Source of the DNA: Caproicibacterium amylolyticum
GTDB taxonomy: Bacteria > Bacillota > Clostridia > Oscillospirales > Acutalibacteraceae
Direction: 5' to 3'
Length of the DNA stretch: 64,000 bases
Assembly: GCF_014467055.1 (NCBI RefSeq)
Contig: NZ_CP060696.1
Span: 434,001 to 498,000, forward strand
Shown piece by piece: positions 32,703 through 42,088 of this stretch (positions are counted from its first letter, which is position 1; each line of letters opens with the position of its first letter). A program made the translations under genes and the position numbers. The notes under the pieces were generated by a model. It did no database searches. It was given only the letters and a program-made list of their open reading frames with translations, and was not told the origin of the DNA.

Positions 32703-34244
32703 TCAATTCATATGAAATATTGAAAAAGATTGGCCTTTCATGGAAAGGCAACCGTTTCCTAACGTGCTGCCTCCCAGCTGAAATACAGGATTTCCAACCA
32801 GCTTTAGCGGTATGGATGCTGATCGCCACGACGGATTGACTGCTATTAAAAACTGACCGCGGCGGAATACAAATGGATATTTTCCTTTTTCTGCGTAGAC
32901 AACTTCAAAATTCGGCTGTGCCTGTAAATCTGGATTTTCGTGGCGTAATTTTAGAATTTTTCGCACTGTATGCAGCAGAGAATTGTCGTCCTTTTCCTGA
33001 CTTTCCACTGTCGGTGCGCAGTCTCTTTCGTCCACAGGCAAGTACAGTTTCTCTTTTTCTGCATTGGAAAACCCAAGGTTCTTTCCATTTGACCACTGCA
33101 TGGGCGTACGCGTTCCGGTACGCTGGTATCCGCCTTCAACACTGTTAAGCCGGAAATACTGCATGCCGATTTCATCACCGTAATAAATGAAAGGAACCCC
33201 CGGCATTGTCAATAGAAAAGCATAGGCAATTTTACATTCTAATTCATCAAAACCCAGTGTCATGCGGGGTGTGTCGTGGTTACAGGTCATCATGCTGATG
33301 TAACCTGCTGTTTGTGTTGCATGGTACTGCGGCAGGTAATCATCCAGGAACTCCATAATGTCGCCGTTGCCCTGCTTGCTGAAGAAACTTCGCTGGCTGC
33401 CGTCACTGCCTGTTTTTCGGAACAATGCATGGTATCCGTTATCGTGATGATCCAAATAAAAATCCATGTCGAACTGGGCTTTCCCAATCGCTTTAGCGGG
33501 GTCAGACCACTCTGACACCATGGCGGCTTCCGCATACTCCTGATTGAGCATTTCGCGGATGTTTCTCCATATTTCGGCGGTCGCTTCTTTGCCGTCATCG
33601 TTTTTTACCAATGAATCGGCCATATCTACCCGGAAACCATCGCAGCCTGCATCCAGCCAAAACCGCATGACATCTTTCAGGGCTTCCCGTGTGGCAACAC
33701 AGTCAGGCTGGGTGTAATGCATTTGCCATGGTGCGGTTATTTTGTTGAATCCATAGTTAAGCGCTGGCTGGGAAGAAAAGAAATTCAGCAAGTAGCAGCC
33801 GTCCTTTTCGCTGACCCCGCACATACTGTTGAATCCGGCAGGACGGTTCCACACGGAGTCCGTCCAGATATACCGGTTCGTATATTCATTTTGGCACGCT
33901 TTCTGGCTCTCTCGAAACCATTCGTGCTGGTCAGAGGTATGTCCGGGTACCAAATCAAGCAAAATATGCATTCCACGTTTGTGTGCCTCGTTAAAGCAGT
34001 GTTTCAAGTCATCATTTGTACCATAGCGCGGAGCAACCTTTTTATAATTACTTATATCATAACCGGCATCCATAAAAGGAGAATCATAACAGGGGTTGAT
34101 CCAAACTGCGTTGCATCCTAAAGATTTGACGTAATCGAGCTTTTCTGTGATGCCGTTTATATCGCCGATACCATCACCATTTGTGTCGTAAAAGCTTTGC
34201 GGATAAATTTCATAAAATACTGTGTCATTCAGCCATTCGGGCAT
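32703..34244 (-). CDS. GH13 alpha-glucosidase / alpha-amylase-family enzyme
   Basis: This 513-residue cytoplasmic enzyme begins with FYEIYPQSFYDTNGDGIGDI, the calcium-loop start of oligo-1,6-glucosidase and trehalose-type GH13 enzymes. The catalytic triad is visible: nucleophile D207 in GFRVDMAD, acid/base E245 in MVSEWSDP, and transition-state stabiliser D324 in CNHDTPR. The conserved histidine lies in DLVPGHTSD. A C-terminal beta domain completes it. It is the last gene of the importer 3 operon, 48 bases after a permease, with GGAGG before the ATG. It probably cleaves alpha-glucosidic oligosaccharides; exact specificity is not readable. Confidence 0.92.
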   Translation of the reverse strand: MPEWLNDTVFYEIYPQSFYDTNGDGIGDINGITEKLDYVKSLGCNAVWINPCYDSPFMDAGYDISNYKKVAPRYGTNDDLKHCFNEAHKRGMHILLDLVPGHTSDQHEWFRESQKACQNEYTNRYIWTDSVWNRPAGFNSMCGVSEKDGCYLLNFFSSQPALNYGFNKITAPWQMHYTQPDCVATREALKDVMRFWLDAGCDGFRVDMADSLVKNDDGKEATAEIWRNIREMLNQEYAEAAMVSEWSDPAKAIGKAQFDMDFYLDHHDNGYHALFRKTGSDGSQRSFFSKQGNGDIMEFLDDYLPQYHATQTAGYISMMTCNHDTPRMTLGFDELECKIAYAFLLTMPGVPFIYYGDEIGMQYFRLNSVEGGYQRTGTRTPMQWSNGKNLGFSNAEKEKLYLPVDERDCAPTVESQEKDDNSLLHTVRKILKLRHENPDLQAQPNFEVVYAEKGKYPFVFRRGQFLIAVNPSWRSASIPLKLVGNPVFQLGGSTLGNGCLSMKGQSFSIFHMN

Positions 34245-34292
34245 TAAAATTCCTCCATTCGTTTTCCAATAAACTTCATTGTTTCCATAAGT

Positions 34293-35186
34293 TTATTCCT
34301 TTACGGCACCAACTACAATACCGGTGACAAAATATTTTTGCAGGAAAGGATAAATTGCAATGAGCGGGATGGTGGAAACCACGATTTTCGCAGCATTCAA
34401 GTTTTTATTGGTAAGTTCAGCGGCACCCGCCAGTGTATTGGAGTTTGCTCCGGCCTTTAACAAGTCAGCAATATTGATATTCAAAGACTGAATATACGTC
34501 ATGAGCGGGAAATCCCTTACTTTGGTGATGTAAATCAAGCCGCTGAAGAAGTCGTTCCAGCTTCCAACAATGCTGAACAGAGCAATCGTTGCAAGTACCG
34601 GTACTGAACAGGGAAGATAAACTTTCCACAAGACCTGCATGGGATTTGCGCCGTCTATCACTGCGGCTTCCTCCAGCGATTTCGGCACGCCGGCAAAGAA
34701 ATTCATAACCAGTATGACATTGAAAATCGGGACCGCACCCGGTAAAATCAGGGACCAAATCGTATTTAGAAGACCTAAATCCTTTACGATAAGATAAGTG
34801 GGAATCATGCCACCGTTAAACAGCATTGCGAAAATCATAAATTTCATGTACACGCCGCGCGCATGGAACTCGCGTTTCGACTTAGAAAGTGGATATGCCA
34901 TCAGAACAATCAGCACCATATTTAACGCAAGCTGCAGAACGACGCGAGCTGCTGAGATAAGAAAAGAACGCCAGAACTGCGCATCAGCCAGCATCTTTTG
35001 GTAGGGAGCAAGTGTAAAATCTACCGGAAGGAAGCCCACCTGATTCCCTGTAACAGCTGCACTGCCGCTAAATGAAATTGCCACGATATTAAGCAGTGGA
35101 AGCAAGCAGGTAAGCCCCATTAAAATAATGATTATGTAGATAAATGTTTTCCCTGCTTTTGCCCATCCGTTGTTGTATTGTTTCAT
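34293..35186 (-). CDS. CUT1 ABC transporter permease, LplC/YtcP-like
   Basis: This 297-residue protein has six predicted spans, the first at about residues 13-35. The LplC-branch motif FNGGMIPTYLIVKDL, the EAA loop EEAAVIDGANPMQVLW and the ending KYFVTGIVVGAVKE are all present. GGGGGG lies upstream of the ATG. It is the second channel subunit of importer 3, between the other permease and the GH13 enzyme. Confidence 0.94.
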   Translation of the reverse strand: MKQYNNGWAKAGKTFIYIIIILMGLTCLLPLLNIVAISFSGSAAVTGNQVGFLPVDFTLAPYQKMLADAQFWRSFLISAARVVLQLALNMVLIVLMAYPLSKSKREFHARGVYMKFMIFAMLFNGGMIPTYLIVKDLGLLNTIWSLILPGAVPIFNVILVMNFFAGVPKSLEEAAVIDGANPMQVLWKVYLPCSVPVLATIALFSIVGSWNDFFSGLIYITKVRDFPLMTYIQSLNINIADLLKAGANSNTLAGAAELTNKNLNAAKIVVSTIPLIAIYPFLQKYFVTGIVVGAVKE

Positions 35187-35203
35187 AAACCTTTTCCCCC
35201 CTT

Positions 35204-36136
35204 CTAAAAAATGCGGGCATCTGTAAACTTCTTGGAAAGTCCATTCACGGAAAGCATCAGGACCATGCCCACGAATGACTTGAAAAGTCCGACTGCCGTT
35301 GAAAAACTGTATTGATGGCTCAGCAGGCCCATTCTGTAAACATAAGTATCAATAATGTCGCCTGTTTCATAGACCATTGGGCTGTACAGGTTGTAAACCT
35401 GGTCGAATCCCGCATTGAGCACATTGGCAATGTTCATTACCGAGATCAGCAGAATAATGCTCAGCATGCCCGGCAATGTCACATGCCATGTTTTCTGCCA
35501 CCAGTTGGCCCCGTCAATCGCAGCTGCCTCATAAAGCCCCGGGTCAATTGAGGTGATGGCCGCTAGAAAAACGATAGAGGAATAGCCAAATTCTTTCCAA
35601 ACATCGGTCATGATCAGCAGCGGCTGAAACAGTGTGTTGCTGCCCAAAAAGTTCGTTTGGCCAATTCCAATTTTACTAAGGATCTGATTGACCGACCCGT
35701 CCAGATTAAACATATTTACCACAACGGTTGCAAGGATAACCCATGAAAGAAAATGGGGGAGGTAAACGACGGTCTGTATCGCTTTCTTCATCCAGTTCAG
35801 CCGGATTTCGTTGAGCAGTACAGCAAATACAATGGCCAGCAGAGTGGTCAGAGTCATTTTTCCAATAGCGATGCACAGCGTATTCCGGATAATTGCCCAA
35901 ATATCCGGCAGTGAGAACATATACTGAAAGTGTTTCAGTCCCACAAACGGCGATCCGAAAAAGCCCTTGGATGCAGTGAAATTTTCAAATGCCATGATAA
36001 TGCCTACCATAGGGATATAGCTGAAGATAATCAGAAATATCATACCCGGCAGCATCATGAAGTGAAACATCGTGTTTTGTGAGCGCAGTCTGCCGGAAAC
36101 AGCACTGTGCGCTTTCGTTTTATGCAGAAATTCCAT
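35204..36136 (-). CDS. CUT1 ABC transporter permease, LplB/YteP-like
   Basis: This 310-residue permease shows the LplB pattern: FHFMMLPGMIFLIIFSYIPM, VGIIMAFENF and the loop YEAAAIDGANWWQKTW, followed by GFDQVYNLYSPMVYE near the end. The frame extends 14 codons upstream, but the ATG at 36136 has AAGGAGGA five bases away and is chosen. It forms the channel with the next gene. An attenuator-like hairpin separates it from the binding-protein gene. Confidence 0.93.
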   Translation of the reverse strand: MEFLHKTKAHSAVSGRLRSQNTMFHFMMLPGMIFLIIFSYIPMVGIIMAFENFTASKGFFGSPFVGLKHFQYMFSLPDIWAIIRNTLCIAIGKMTLTTLLAIVFAVLLNEIRLNWMKKAIQTVVYLPHFLSWVILATVVVNMFNLDGSVNQILSKIGIGQTNFLGSNTLFQPLLIMTDVWKEFGYSSIVFLAAITSIDPGLYEAAAIDGANWWQKTWHVTLPGMLSIILLISVMNIANVLNAGFDQVYNLYSPMVYETGDIIDTYVYRMGLLSHQYSFSTAVGLFKSFVGMVLMLSVNGLSKKFTDARIF

Positions 36137-36156
36137 TGAGATCCTCCTTAATAAAA

Positions 36157-36185
36157 TGGGACTGTGTTTTAACGACACAGTCCCA
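36157..36185 (-). terminator. Attenuator hairpin after binding-protein gene
   Basis: TGGGACTGTG and CACAGTCCCA form a perfect 10-bp stem with a 9-base loop. On the minus strand it is followed by TTTTATT. Lying inside the operon, it should limit transcription into the permease genes. Confidence 0.8.
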
Positions 36186-36194
36186 CTGCTTTTC

Positions 36195-37904
36195 TTATTT
36201 TCCAGAAGCTTGGGATTCTACTTCGCTTGTTATCTGACTGCCGCCCTGGGACTTCCAGCTGTTAACAAACGTGTCGAAGGCACTTGGCTGAACGGCTCCG
36301 GTTATAATTTTTATAACAGATTCGTTCTCCAGCTTATCCAGATTTGTCCACATGGATTCCATGGAATCGGTTGTTCCTGTAAAGCCCGGCATCTGCCAAT
36401 TAAACAGGTTTTTCTGGGTGAGTTTGTAATACAGTCCTAAGCCAAACAGACGGGAAGTATTATGGGACCAATCTTCTACCGGTGCGGATTTCTTGTCTTT
36501 ATTATAATTGTTAATTTCAGTAACAATCATGCGGTCTTCCGCCATATCGATATCCTTGACTTTGGCGGGATCTTTTACAGCTCCCGAAATCTGTTCGTAA
36601 CTGTTCAAATTCAATTTTGCGTCCAGTATTTCCATGTTGACTGGTTTTGTGGCATTGTCCATCTGCATTGCTTTGGAGATATTCGGCATTGTTTTGGATG
36701 CATCTTTTCCGTTTAGCTTGTCATAGAACAAGTTTAAAAGTTTGATAACAGCTTCAGGATGCTCATACCCTTTGCGCACCACTAAGTACTTATTTGACGG
36801 TGCTACGTGCATGAAGTTGACTTTACCGTTTTTGTCGGCGATTGCATAGCATCTGAATTCTGCGTTGGGATCTTTCTGCTTTACCAAGTTGAAGCACCAG
36901 TCAGGCATATGCCATTGACCAAAAACGATGCCGGTCTGATTGTTGACTAAAAGGCTCTGGCAGTCGTTCCATGTACGCGTGCCGGTTTGCGGGTCAAGAA
37001 TGCCTTCCTTAAACCAGCTTGCCATCGTGGTAAGAAATTCCTTTGTTTCATTGGTGGTGGAACCGTACACGATTTTTCCGCTTGCATCTTTCTGCCAATG
37101 TTTCGGAAAAGCGTTGAACGAATTGGCGATGCCGGTTAAGGTGAAGGAACCGCCGTCGTTAGTACCATCGGTAGGATATTGCTGAACCGGTATGCCCACC
37201 GGTTTCCCCGTCTTGCCCGGGTCTTTCGCAATAAACTGCTTTGCTGCATTTTTCAGTTCATCCAGGGTAATGCATCCGTCCCCGTCTGAATCCAGCTTGA
37301 TACCAAGCTTGTCAGCCCAATCCTGACGAATCCAGGCCACATTGGAGCCTGCATCGCCGCCTACGTCCGGCATTGCCATGATTTTGCCGTCAAACGTACA
37401 TTTTCCAAAGGCACCGCCCTGGTAGACATCTTTGAATGAATTATAGATTTCCTTAATTTTATCAGAAGCGTATTGATTGTAAACTTCTGTCAGGTCCATG
37501 ACCTGATCGTTGTTTACCATCTCTTTCAGGTCGTTGTAACTGTCGACCAGCATCATGTCCGGCAGGGAGCTGCTTGCCATTGCCAGTGAGACCTGACGGT
37601 CATAGTCCGCGCCGTTCGCTTCAAATGCGTCTTTAATTACAATGTTTAGCTTTTCTTTTAAAATCCGTGTGTATTCATTGTTTTCATATGTATCGCCTTT
37701 TGGCAGCCGTGCATTGGTAGCCGTTTGCCGCCCCGTGTTGATTACGACTGACTGATCGTATTTCGCCATTGGGTCTGTTACCTTAGAGGCGGTTGGTTTT
37801 GATGAGGCGCTTGGGGTGGAATTTCCGCAGGCAGATAATCCAACCACAAGTGTTGCTGCCAAAACAAATGCTGCAGAACGTTTGACAAAATGATTTCTTT
37901 TCAT
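36195..37904 (-). CDS. LipO-type oligosaccharide-binding lipoprotein with EF-hand-like loop
   Basis: This 569-residue protein has a lipobox LSAC with Cys26 and a large extracellular binding domain of the LipO type. The segment LDSDGDGCITLDELK has the spacing of a calcium EF-hand loop, a feature seen in many large oligosaccharide-binding proteins. The ATG at 37904 is preceded by GGGAGG and fits the signal peptide; upstream in-frame ATGs do not. It is the first gene of the leftward importer 3 operon, divergent from a response-regulator/kinase pair. Confidence 0.92.
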   Translation of the reverse strand: MKRNHFVKRSAAFVLAATLVVGLSACGNSTPSASSKPTASKVTDPMAKYDQSVVINTGRQTATNARLPKGDTYENNEYTRILKEKLNIVIKDAFEANGADYDRQVSLAMASSSLPDMMLVDSYNDLKEMVNNDQVMDLTEVYNQYASDKIKEIYNSFKDVYQGGAFGKCTFDGKIMAMPDVGGDAGSNVAWIRQDWADKLGIKLDSDGDGCITLDELKNAAKQFIAKDPGKTGKPVGIPVQQYPTDGTNDGGSFTLTGIANSFNAFPKHWQKDASGKIVYGSTTNETKEFLTTMASWFKEGILDPQTGTRTWNDCQSLLVNNQTGIVFGQWHMPDWCFNLVKQKDPNAEFRCYAIADKNGKVNFMHVAPSNKYLVVRKGYEHPEAVIKLLNLFYDKLNGKDASKTMPNISKAMQMDNATKPVNMEILDAKLNLNSYEQISGAVKDPAKVKDIDMAEDRMIVTEINNYNKDKKSAPVEDWSHNTSRLFGLGLYYKLTQKNLFNWQMPGFTGTTDSMESMWTNLDKLENESVIKIITGAVQPSAFDTFVNSWKSQGGSQITSEVESQASGK

Positions 37905-38066
37905 TACTGAACCTCCCATTGATTTTTGCACTCCCTAACATTCACAATCTTCGTGAATTTTAAGCGCAAATTTAGTATAATCTATCCATACAGCTGCTGT
38001 AAATAATAAAGAATCCAGATATCTGTCCAAATATCCCGAAGATACAAATATGGATACTTGATTTTG

Positions 38067-38095
38067 TTGAAAGCACCAAATAAAACAATTATACT
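38067..38095 (+). promoter_or_regulatory. Promoter of response regulator/kinase operon B
   Basis: TTGAAA (38067-38072) and TATACT (38090-38095) are spaced by 17 bases, about 37 bases before the response-regulator start. Confidence 0.72.
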
Positions 38096-38131
38096 TGACT
38101 TAACCTTGAATTTCTAAGCGGAGGTGCCCTT

Positions 38132-39661
38132 ATGTACCGAATTCTGATTGCAGATGACGAAAAAGATGAGCGGGAAGCAGTAAAATTTCTTTTAAAAAAA
38201 TATAATTTTGAACTGGACATTGAGGAAGCCGAAAATGGACAGGATGCCCTACAAAAAGCAGAAAGCAAAAAAATGGACATTTTGTTTACGGACGTGAGAA
38301 TGCCTTTTTTGCTGGGGACCGACCTTGCAACCCAAGCACGGGAACTGTATCAGAATGTGCAGATTATATTTTTCAGTGGTTATAATGACTTTCCCTATAT
38401 TAAAAAAGCGCTCACTGTGGGTGCTGTTGACTACATACTAAAACCCATTAATCCGGAAGAACTTAGAAAAGTGCTGAAAAAAGCAATCCAAAAACTGAAC
38501 GCGCAAAAACAGATCATTAGACAGGAGCAGTTTGCCGCAGTTTATATGCAGAATCATATTTTGTCCCGGCTGCTGTACGGAGCCAAGGCGGAGATGCTTT
38601 GCAGTGAATTAGGAGGCGTTGACCTTACTTTTTTGGAAAAATTCAAATGGCTGCTTCTGCTTCAATTTGATAATCCTGTTTTTGGGAGCATTCCCCAGGA
38701 CAATCTTGAAAAATCCGTTGCAGACGTGCTGAATGGGCAGCCGCATCACTTCCTCAATCTGAACACTTACCAAAGTGTTGTATTTCTGCAAAAGGATACG
38801 GAAACAGATTCAGATTCATCCGTTGCTGCTATGGCACAAGTACTTCAAAAGCAAATCTCTGCGGATGCTGGTGAACCTTGTTACATTTCCATCAGCAGTC
38901 CGCTGACGGGGGCGGATTCCATTGCATCGGCATATGCACAGGCAGAAAAAGCACTGGATGACCGTTTCTTTTTTAGAAACTGTTATTTGTACCCGATTCC
39001 TGATAAAACTTCAAACGGTTTAGAATCTTATGAGGAAGATGATGCCCTGCTTCGCTCCGCTGCAGATGCCATTCAGTTTAAGGACGGCTACAGTCTGCAG
39101 AAAAGTGTTGCTATGCTGCTGGCAAAATATCAGCACAAGCGAAACCAGTCCCATATCAATGTAAGTTATATCCTGTCACAGCTGGCGGCTATCTTATACA
39201 GTGCACTGCCGTCCGAAAAAAACGATTTGCAGGCAATGATTGAGCGTTTGTATTTCTGTCAGTATTTTGAGGAGAGCAAGGCACTGATATCGGATGTTAC
39301 GGAAAAAGTTGTTGCCAACCTTGCCGCTGATACCGAATCCACAGGGCACACAATTCGTATGATTAAGCAGTTTATTCAAAGTCATTATGGCGAGGAATTA
39401 AGCCTTTCCCGACTTGCGAAGCAGTTTTACTTGTCCCCGCATTATTTAAGTGATTTGTTTATCAGTGAAACCGGCTGCGGAATTAATAAATATATTAAAA
39501 CGGTACGAATGGAAAAAGCAAAAGAGAAATTATTAGATACAAATGAAAAAATCCAGGATATCTGCAAAAGCGTCGGTTACACAAACTTTTCCTATTTCTG
39601 CAGAAGTTTTCGGGAAACTTTCGGGAAAACGCCGGAATCCTATCGGCAGTCGGCGCACTAA
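38132..39661 (+). CDS. YesN-type response regulator with AraC DNA-binding domain
   Basis: This 509-residue protein has a receiver domain with the ADDE pocket, phospho-acceptor D54 in LFTDVRMP and the lysine in YILKPINP. A middle region of about 270 residues follows, then an AraC-type domain at the end (LSLSRLAKQFYLSPHYLSDL and IQDICKSVGYTNFSYFCRSF). Start ATG after GGAGGTG. It is cotranscribed with the kinase 18 bases downstream and diverges from importer 3, which it most likely activates. Confidence 0.94.
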   Translation: MYRILIADDEKDEREAVKFLLKKYNFELDIEEAENGQDALQKAESKKMDILFTDVRMPFLLGTDLATQARELYQNVQIIFFSGYNDFPYIKKALTVGAVDYILKPINPEELRKVLKKAIQKLNAQKQIIRQEQFAAVYMQNHILSRLLYGAKAEMLCSELGGVDLTFLEKFKWLLLLQFDNPVFGSIPQDNLEKSVADVLNGQPHHFLNLNTYQSVVFLQKDTETDSDSSVAAMAQVLQKQISADAGEPCYISISSPLTGADSIASAYAQAEKALDDRFFFRNCYLYPIPDKTSNGLESYEEDDALLRSAADAIQFKDGYSLQKSVAMLLAKYQHKRNQSHINVSYILSQLAAILYSALPSEKNDLQAMIERLYFCQYFEESKALISDVTEKVVANLAADTESTGHTIRMIKQFIQSHYGEELSLSRLAKQFYLSPHYLSDLFISETGCGINKYIKTVRMEKAKEKLLDTNEKIQDICKSVGYTNFSYFCRSFRETFGKTPESYRQSAH

Positions 39662-39679
39662 GCAGCAAGGAGAGCACCT

Positions 39680-41431
39680 ATGCGGCAGTTAAAACAAATT
39701 TTATTAAAGTGGTATCGAAATATAAGTTTTCGTCGAAAAGTTTATATGGTGTGTATTTTAGCAGGGCTGATTCCGGTTCTAGTGCTGGGAATTTTCTGCT
39801 ACCTGCAAATTGATAATTTGTTGGTAAACCGTGAAAAGCAGGCAGAACAGGACACCGTTAAGCAGGCCGCTATTGTTTTTCAAAGCAAGCTCAACGCATA
39901 CCGGAACACAGTTTCCAATGTTGCGTGGAATGACGGGATTGGGCAGGCAGTAACGCGAAATTACACCAATAATTACGAAATGTATCTTGCGTATAGAGAT
40001 GAGGTTGACCCGCTTTTAGCGGCAATATCGATGTTGAATGGCGACATCAGTTCCGAAACACTGTATACTTCCTGCAATTTATATCCGCATGGAAGCACAG
40101 TCAAAACTCTGAAGGACGCCAGAAGAGAACCTTGGTATCAAACAGCGTTGCATGCAAAGAAACCGTCTTTTTATATCTCAAGGGCAAATAAAGATATGAT
40201 TATATACTGCCCGATTTTTTCCTCATCCATAAAATCAGAAAATTATATTGCATTTAATCTTAACTATAAGGGAATTTTTTCACAGTTCAATACTTTATTT
40301 GATAATAATTTCGGTGTTCTGCTGCTGGACAGGCAGGGAACGATTCTGTATTCCTATCAAAATTTTAGCAGTCAAATACCAGAGGAACAAATTTCAGCCT
40401 TTGCAAAAGACAAAAAACTGCCGAAAAACTATATCAGTATGGAAAATGTTCTGACGGAAGAGGGCTGGACTTTATTTTTATACCGTCCCATGAATACGAT
40501 ATGGAACAATATAGCACCCATCTTGCTGATGGTTTTGTTGGTAGTCCTCGGCTGCGCATTCCTGCTGAACCTGCTCACACGAACTTTGTCTCACGTAATT
40601 GTACGTCCATTGGAAACCCTGACGCACAACATGAAGCTGATTGGAAGCAAGGGCCTTTTTGTGGATTTACCGCTGGACGAACCCTGCAATGATGAAATAG
40701 GCGTACTGGCTAAGCAGTTTCGCATTATGGTCCGAAAACTGCAGCGACTGGTCAATGAAATCTATAAAACCAAAATCGAAAAGCAAAAATATGAAATCAA
40801 AGCTCTGCAGGCGCAAATTAATCCGCACTTTTTTTATAACAGCCTTTCACTGATCAACAGCAAAGCGCTTGTTTCAGGACAGGAAGACATCAGCGAAATG
40901 GCACAGCTGCTTTCTGCCTATTATCGGACTACGCTGAATCGGGGAACTTCCGAAATATCGATAGAGGACGAATGGAAAAACACAGTTTCTTACATTAAAA
41001 TACAAATGATGATGCACAGCCGGTCATTTCAATTTGTAGAAAATTTGGACCCTTCTGTTTTGAACTATAAAATTCCAAATCTCATCTTACAGCCTTTAGC
41101 GGAAAATGCCATTGCTCATGGGATAGACCAGCGAACGGCCCCCGGGCCTGGGCTGCTGAAAATCTCTTGTAAAGCAATCAATGACCAAATAGAATTTATA
41201 GTTGAGGATAATGGCTGCGGAATCCCGCCGGATAAACTCAAAAATATCTTGACTGCCAAGAGCAATGGATATGGCATAAAAAACATACAGCGCCGCATAC
41301 AGCTTTACTTTGGAAGAAGTTATGGTTTGACATTTGCAAGTACCGAAAATAAAGGAACTATTGTAACCTTGCGCATTCCCCAACGGGAAATATTAACCGA
41401 TATTTCTGATTCTGAACGTGTTTCTCTTTAA
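39680..41431 (+). CDS. LytS/YesM-type sensor histidine kinase
   Basis: This 583-residue membrane kinase has a first span at about residues 19-40 (VCILAGLIPVLVLGIFCYLQ), an extracellular sensing domain of about 235 residues, a second span near 277-298, a HAMP linker, and a His_kinase domain with LQAQINPHFFYNSL, where His383 is the phospho-acceptor. The ATPase region has ENAIAHGI, EDNGCGIP and GYGIKNIQRRI. AAGGAG precedes the ATG. It is the partner of the response regulator immediately upstream. A long inverted repeat follows the stop. Confidence 0.93.
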   Translation: MRQLKQILLKWYRNISFRRKVYMVCILAGLIPVLVLGIFCYLQIDNLLVNREKQAEQDTVKQAAIVFQSKLNAYRNTVSNVAWNDGIGQAVTRNYTNNYEMYLAYRDEVDPLLAAISMLNGDISSETLYTSCNLYPHGSTVKTLKDARREPWYQTALHAKKPSFYISRANKDMIIYCPIFSSSIKSENYIAFNLNYKGIFSQFNTLFDNNFGVLLLDRQGTILYSYQNFSSQIPEEQISAFAKDKKLPKNYISMENVLTEEGWTLFLYRPMNTIWNNIAPILLMVLLVVLGCAFLLNLLTRTLSHVIVRPLETLTHNMKLIGSKGLFVDLPLDEPCNDEIGVLAKQFRIMVRKLQRLVNEIYKTKIEKQKYEIKALQAQINPHFFYNSLSLINSKALVSGQEDISEMAQLLSAYYRTTLNRGTSEISIEDEWKNTVSYIKIQMMMHSRSFQFVENLDPSVLNYKIPNLILQPLAENAIAHGIDQRTAPGPGLLKISCKAINDQIEFIVEDNGCGIPPDKLKNILTAKSNGYGIKNIQRRIQLYFGRSYGLTFASTENKGTIVTLRIPQREILTDISDSERVSL

Positions 41432-41479
41432 GAAAAATGGTAGACCGCTAAATGAAGTACACCATTTTAAAGAAATAAA

Positions 41480-41560
41480 ACGGCAGCTCATCATGCAACT
41501 TTCGTGTCGAATGAAGTTTATAAACCACGTTCAGAACGGGAATACATGATGAGCTGCCGT
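41480..41560. terminator. Long inverted repeat, probable terminator of kinase operon B
   Basis: ACGGCAGCTCATCATG (41480-41495) and CATGATGAGCTGCCGT (41545-41560) are perfect 16-base complements around a 49-base loop, followed by TATTTTAT. The large loop is unusual for a simple terminator, so a small mobile or repeat element is possible. Confidence 0.6.
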
Positions 41561-41611
41561 TATTTTATCGCATGCGCGTACAGATGTATGTAAAAAAATA
41601 ATAGAAACTGC

Positions 41612-41642
41612 TTGACTTGGAGCTTACTTCAGGGTGTAGCAT
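41612..41642 (+). promoter_or_regulatory. Orphan MerR-type promoter
   Basis: TTGACT and TAGCAT are separated by 19 bases, and the spacer TGGAGCTTACTTCAGGGTG carries the partial dyad typical of MerR-family operators. Neither a regulator gene nor an intact target gene is adjacent. Confidence 0.55.
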
Positions 41643-41787
41643 AAGTCCTGTTCTGCAGAAACAAAATGGAAGCCGGGCAAAATGCTGAACCATGCAAATA
41701 AAAACGATTTGAAGGAATGGGTAGACAGCCTGCATCTGTAATTCCAGTTAGAACGGATTTTCTTAAAAAAACAGCTTTACAAGGCAG

Positions 41788-41837
41788 AAAAAAGGAGCGT
41801 ATCGGCGATTTTTATCGTCAGTATGCTCCTTTTTTTA
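41788..41837. terminator. Bidirectional terminator
   Basis: AAAAGGAGC and GCTCCTTTT form the base of a stem with flanking A and T runs. The loop region contains a further GCGAT/ATCGT pairing. It lies just beyond the leftward permease stub. Confidence 0.75.
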
Positions 41838-41876
41838 ATTGATTGAACATCAAAAATTCTTGATATTCATCCTTTT

Positions 41877-42085
41877 ACAGCACCAATCATGACGCCTTTT
41901 TCAAAATATTTCTGAATGAATGGGTATACACACAGTACAGGAACAGTGGAAACAATGATAACACCGAACTTAATTTGGTCGGCATATTGCTGTACATAAC
42001 TGCCTACACCGCTGCTCTTGCCAGCCATTGCCTGGTTAGACAGCAGAATATTCCGAAGAACAATTTGCAGCCGGTTGATTGATGT
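41877..42085 (-). pseudogene. C-terminal stub of a CUT1 permease (LplC type)
   Basis: On the minus strand an open stretch of about 69 codons before TGA reads SINRLQIVLRNILLSNQAMA and ends YPFIQKYFEKGVMIGAVKG. This matches the last quarter of LplC-type permeases, for example the product of 25253-26179. Everything upstream is replaced by the end of uxaC, which stops at 42089. It marks a deletion that removed most of a sixth importer. Confidence 0.85.
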
Positions 42086-42088
42086 TCT

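Larger units (their letters stand above)
41432..41876 (+). other. Non-coding scar region
   Basis: This 445-base gap contains the inverted repeat at 41480-41560, an orphan MerR-type promoter at 41612-41642 and the terminator at 41788-41837. A short frame ending KNDLKEWVDSLHL after the promoter may be the remnant of its former gene. No intact gene is seen. Confidence 0.6.
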
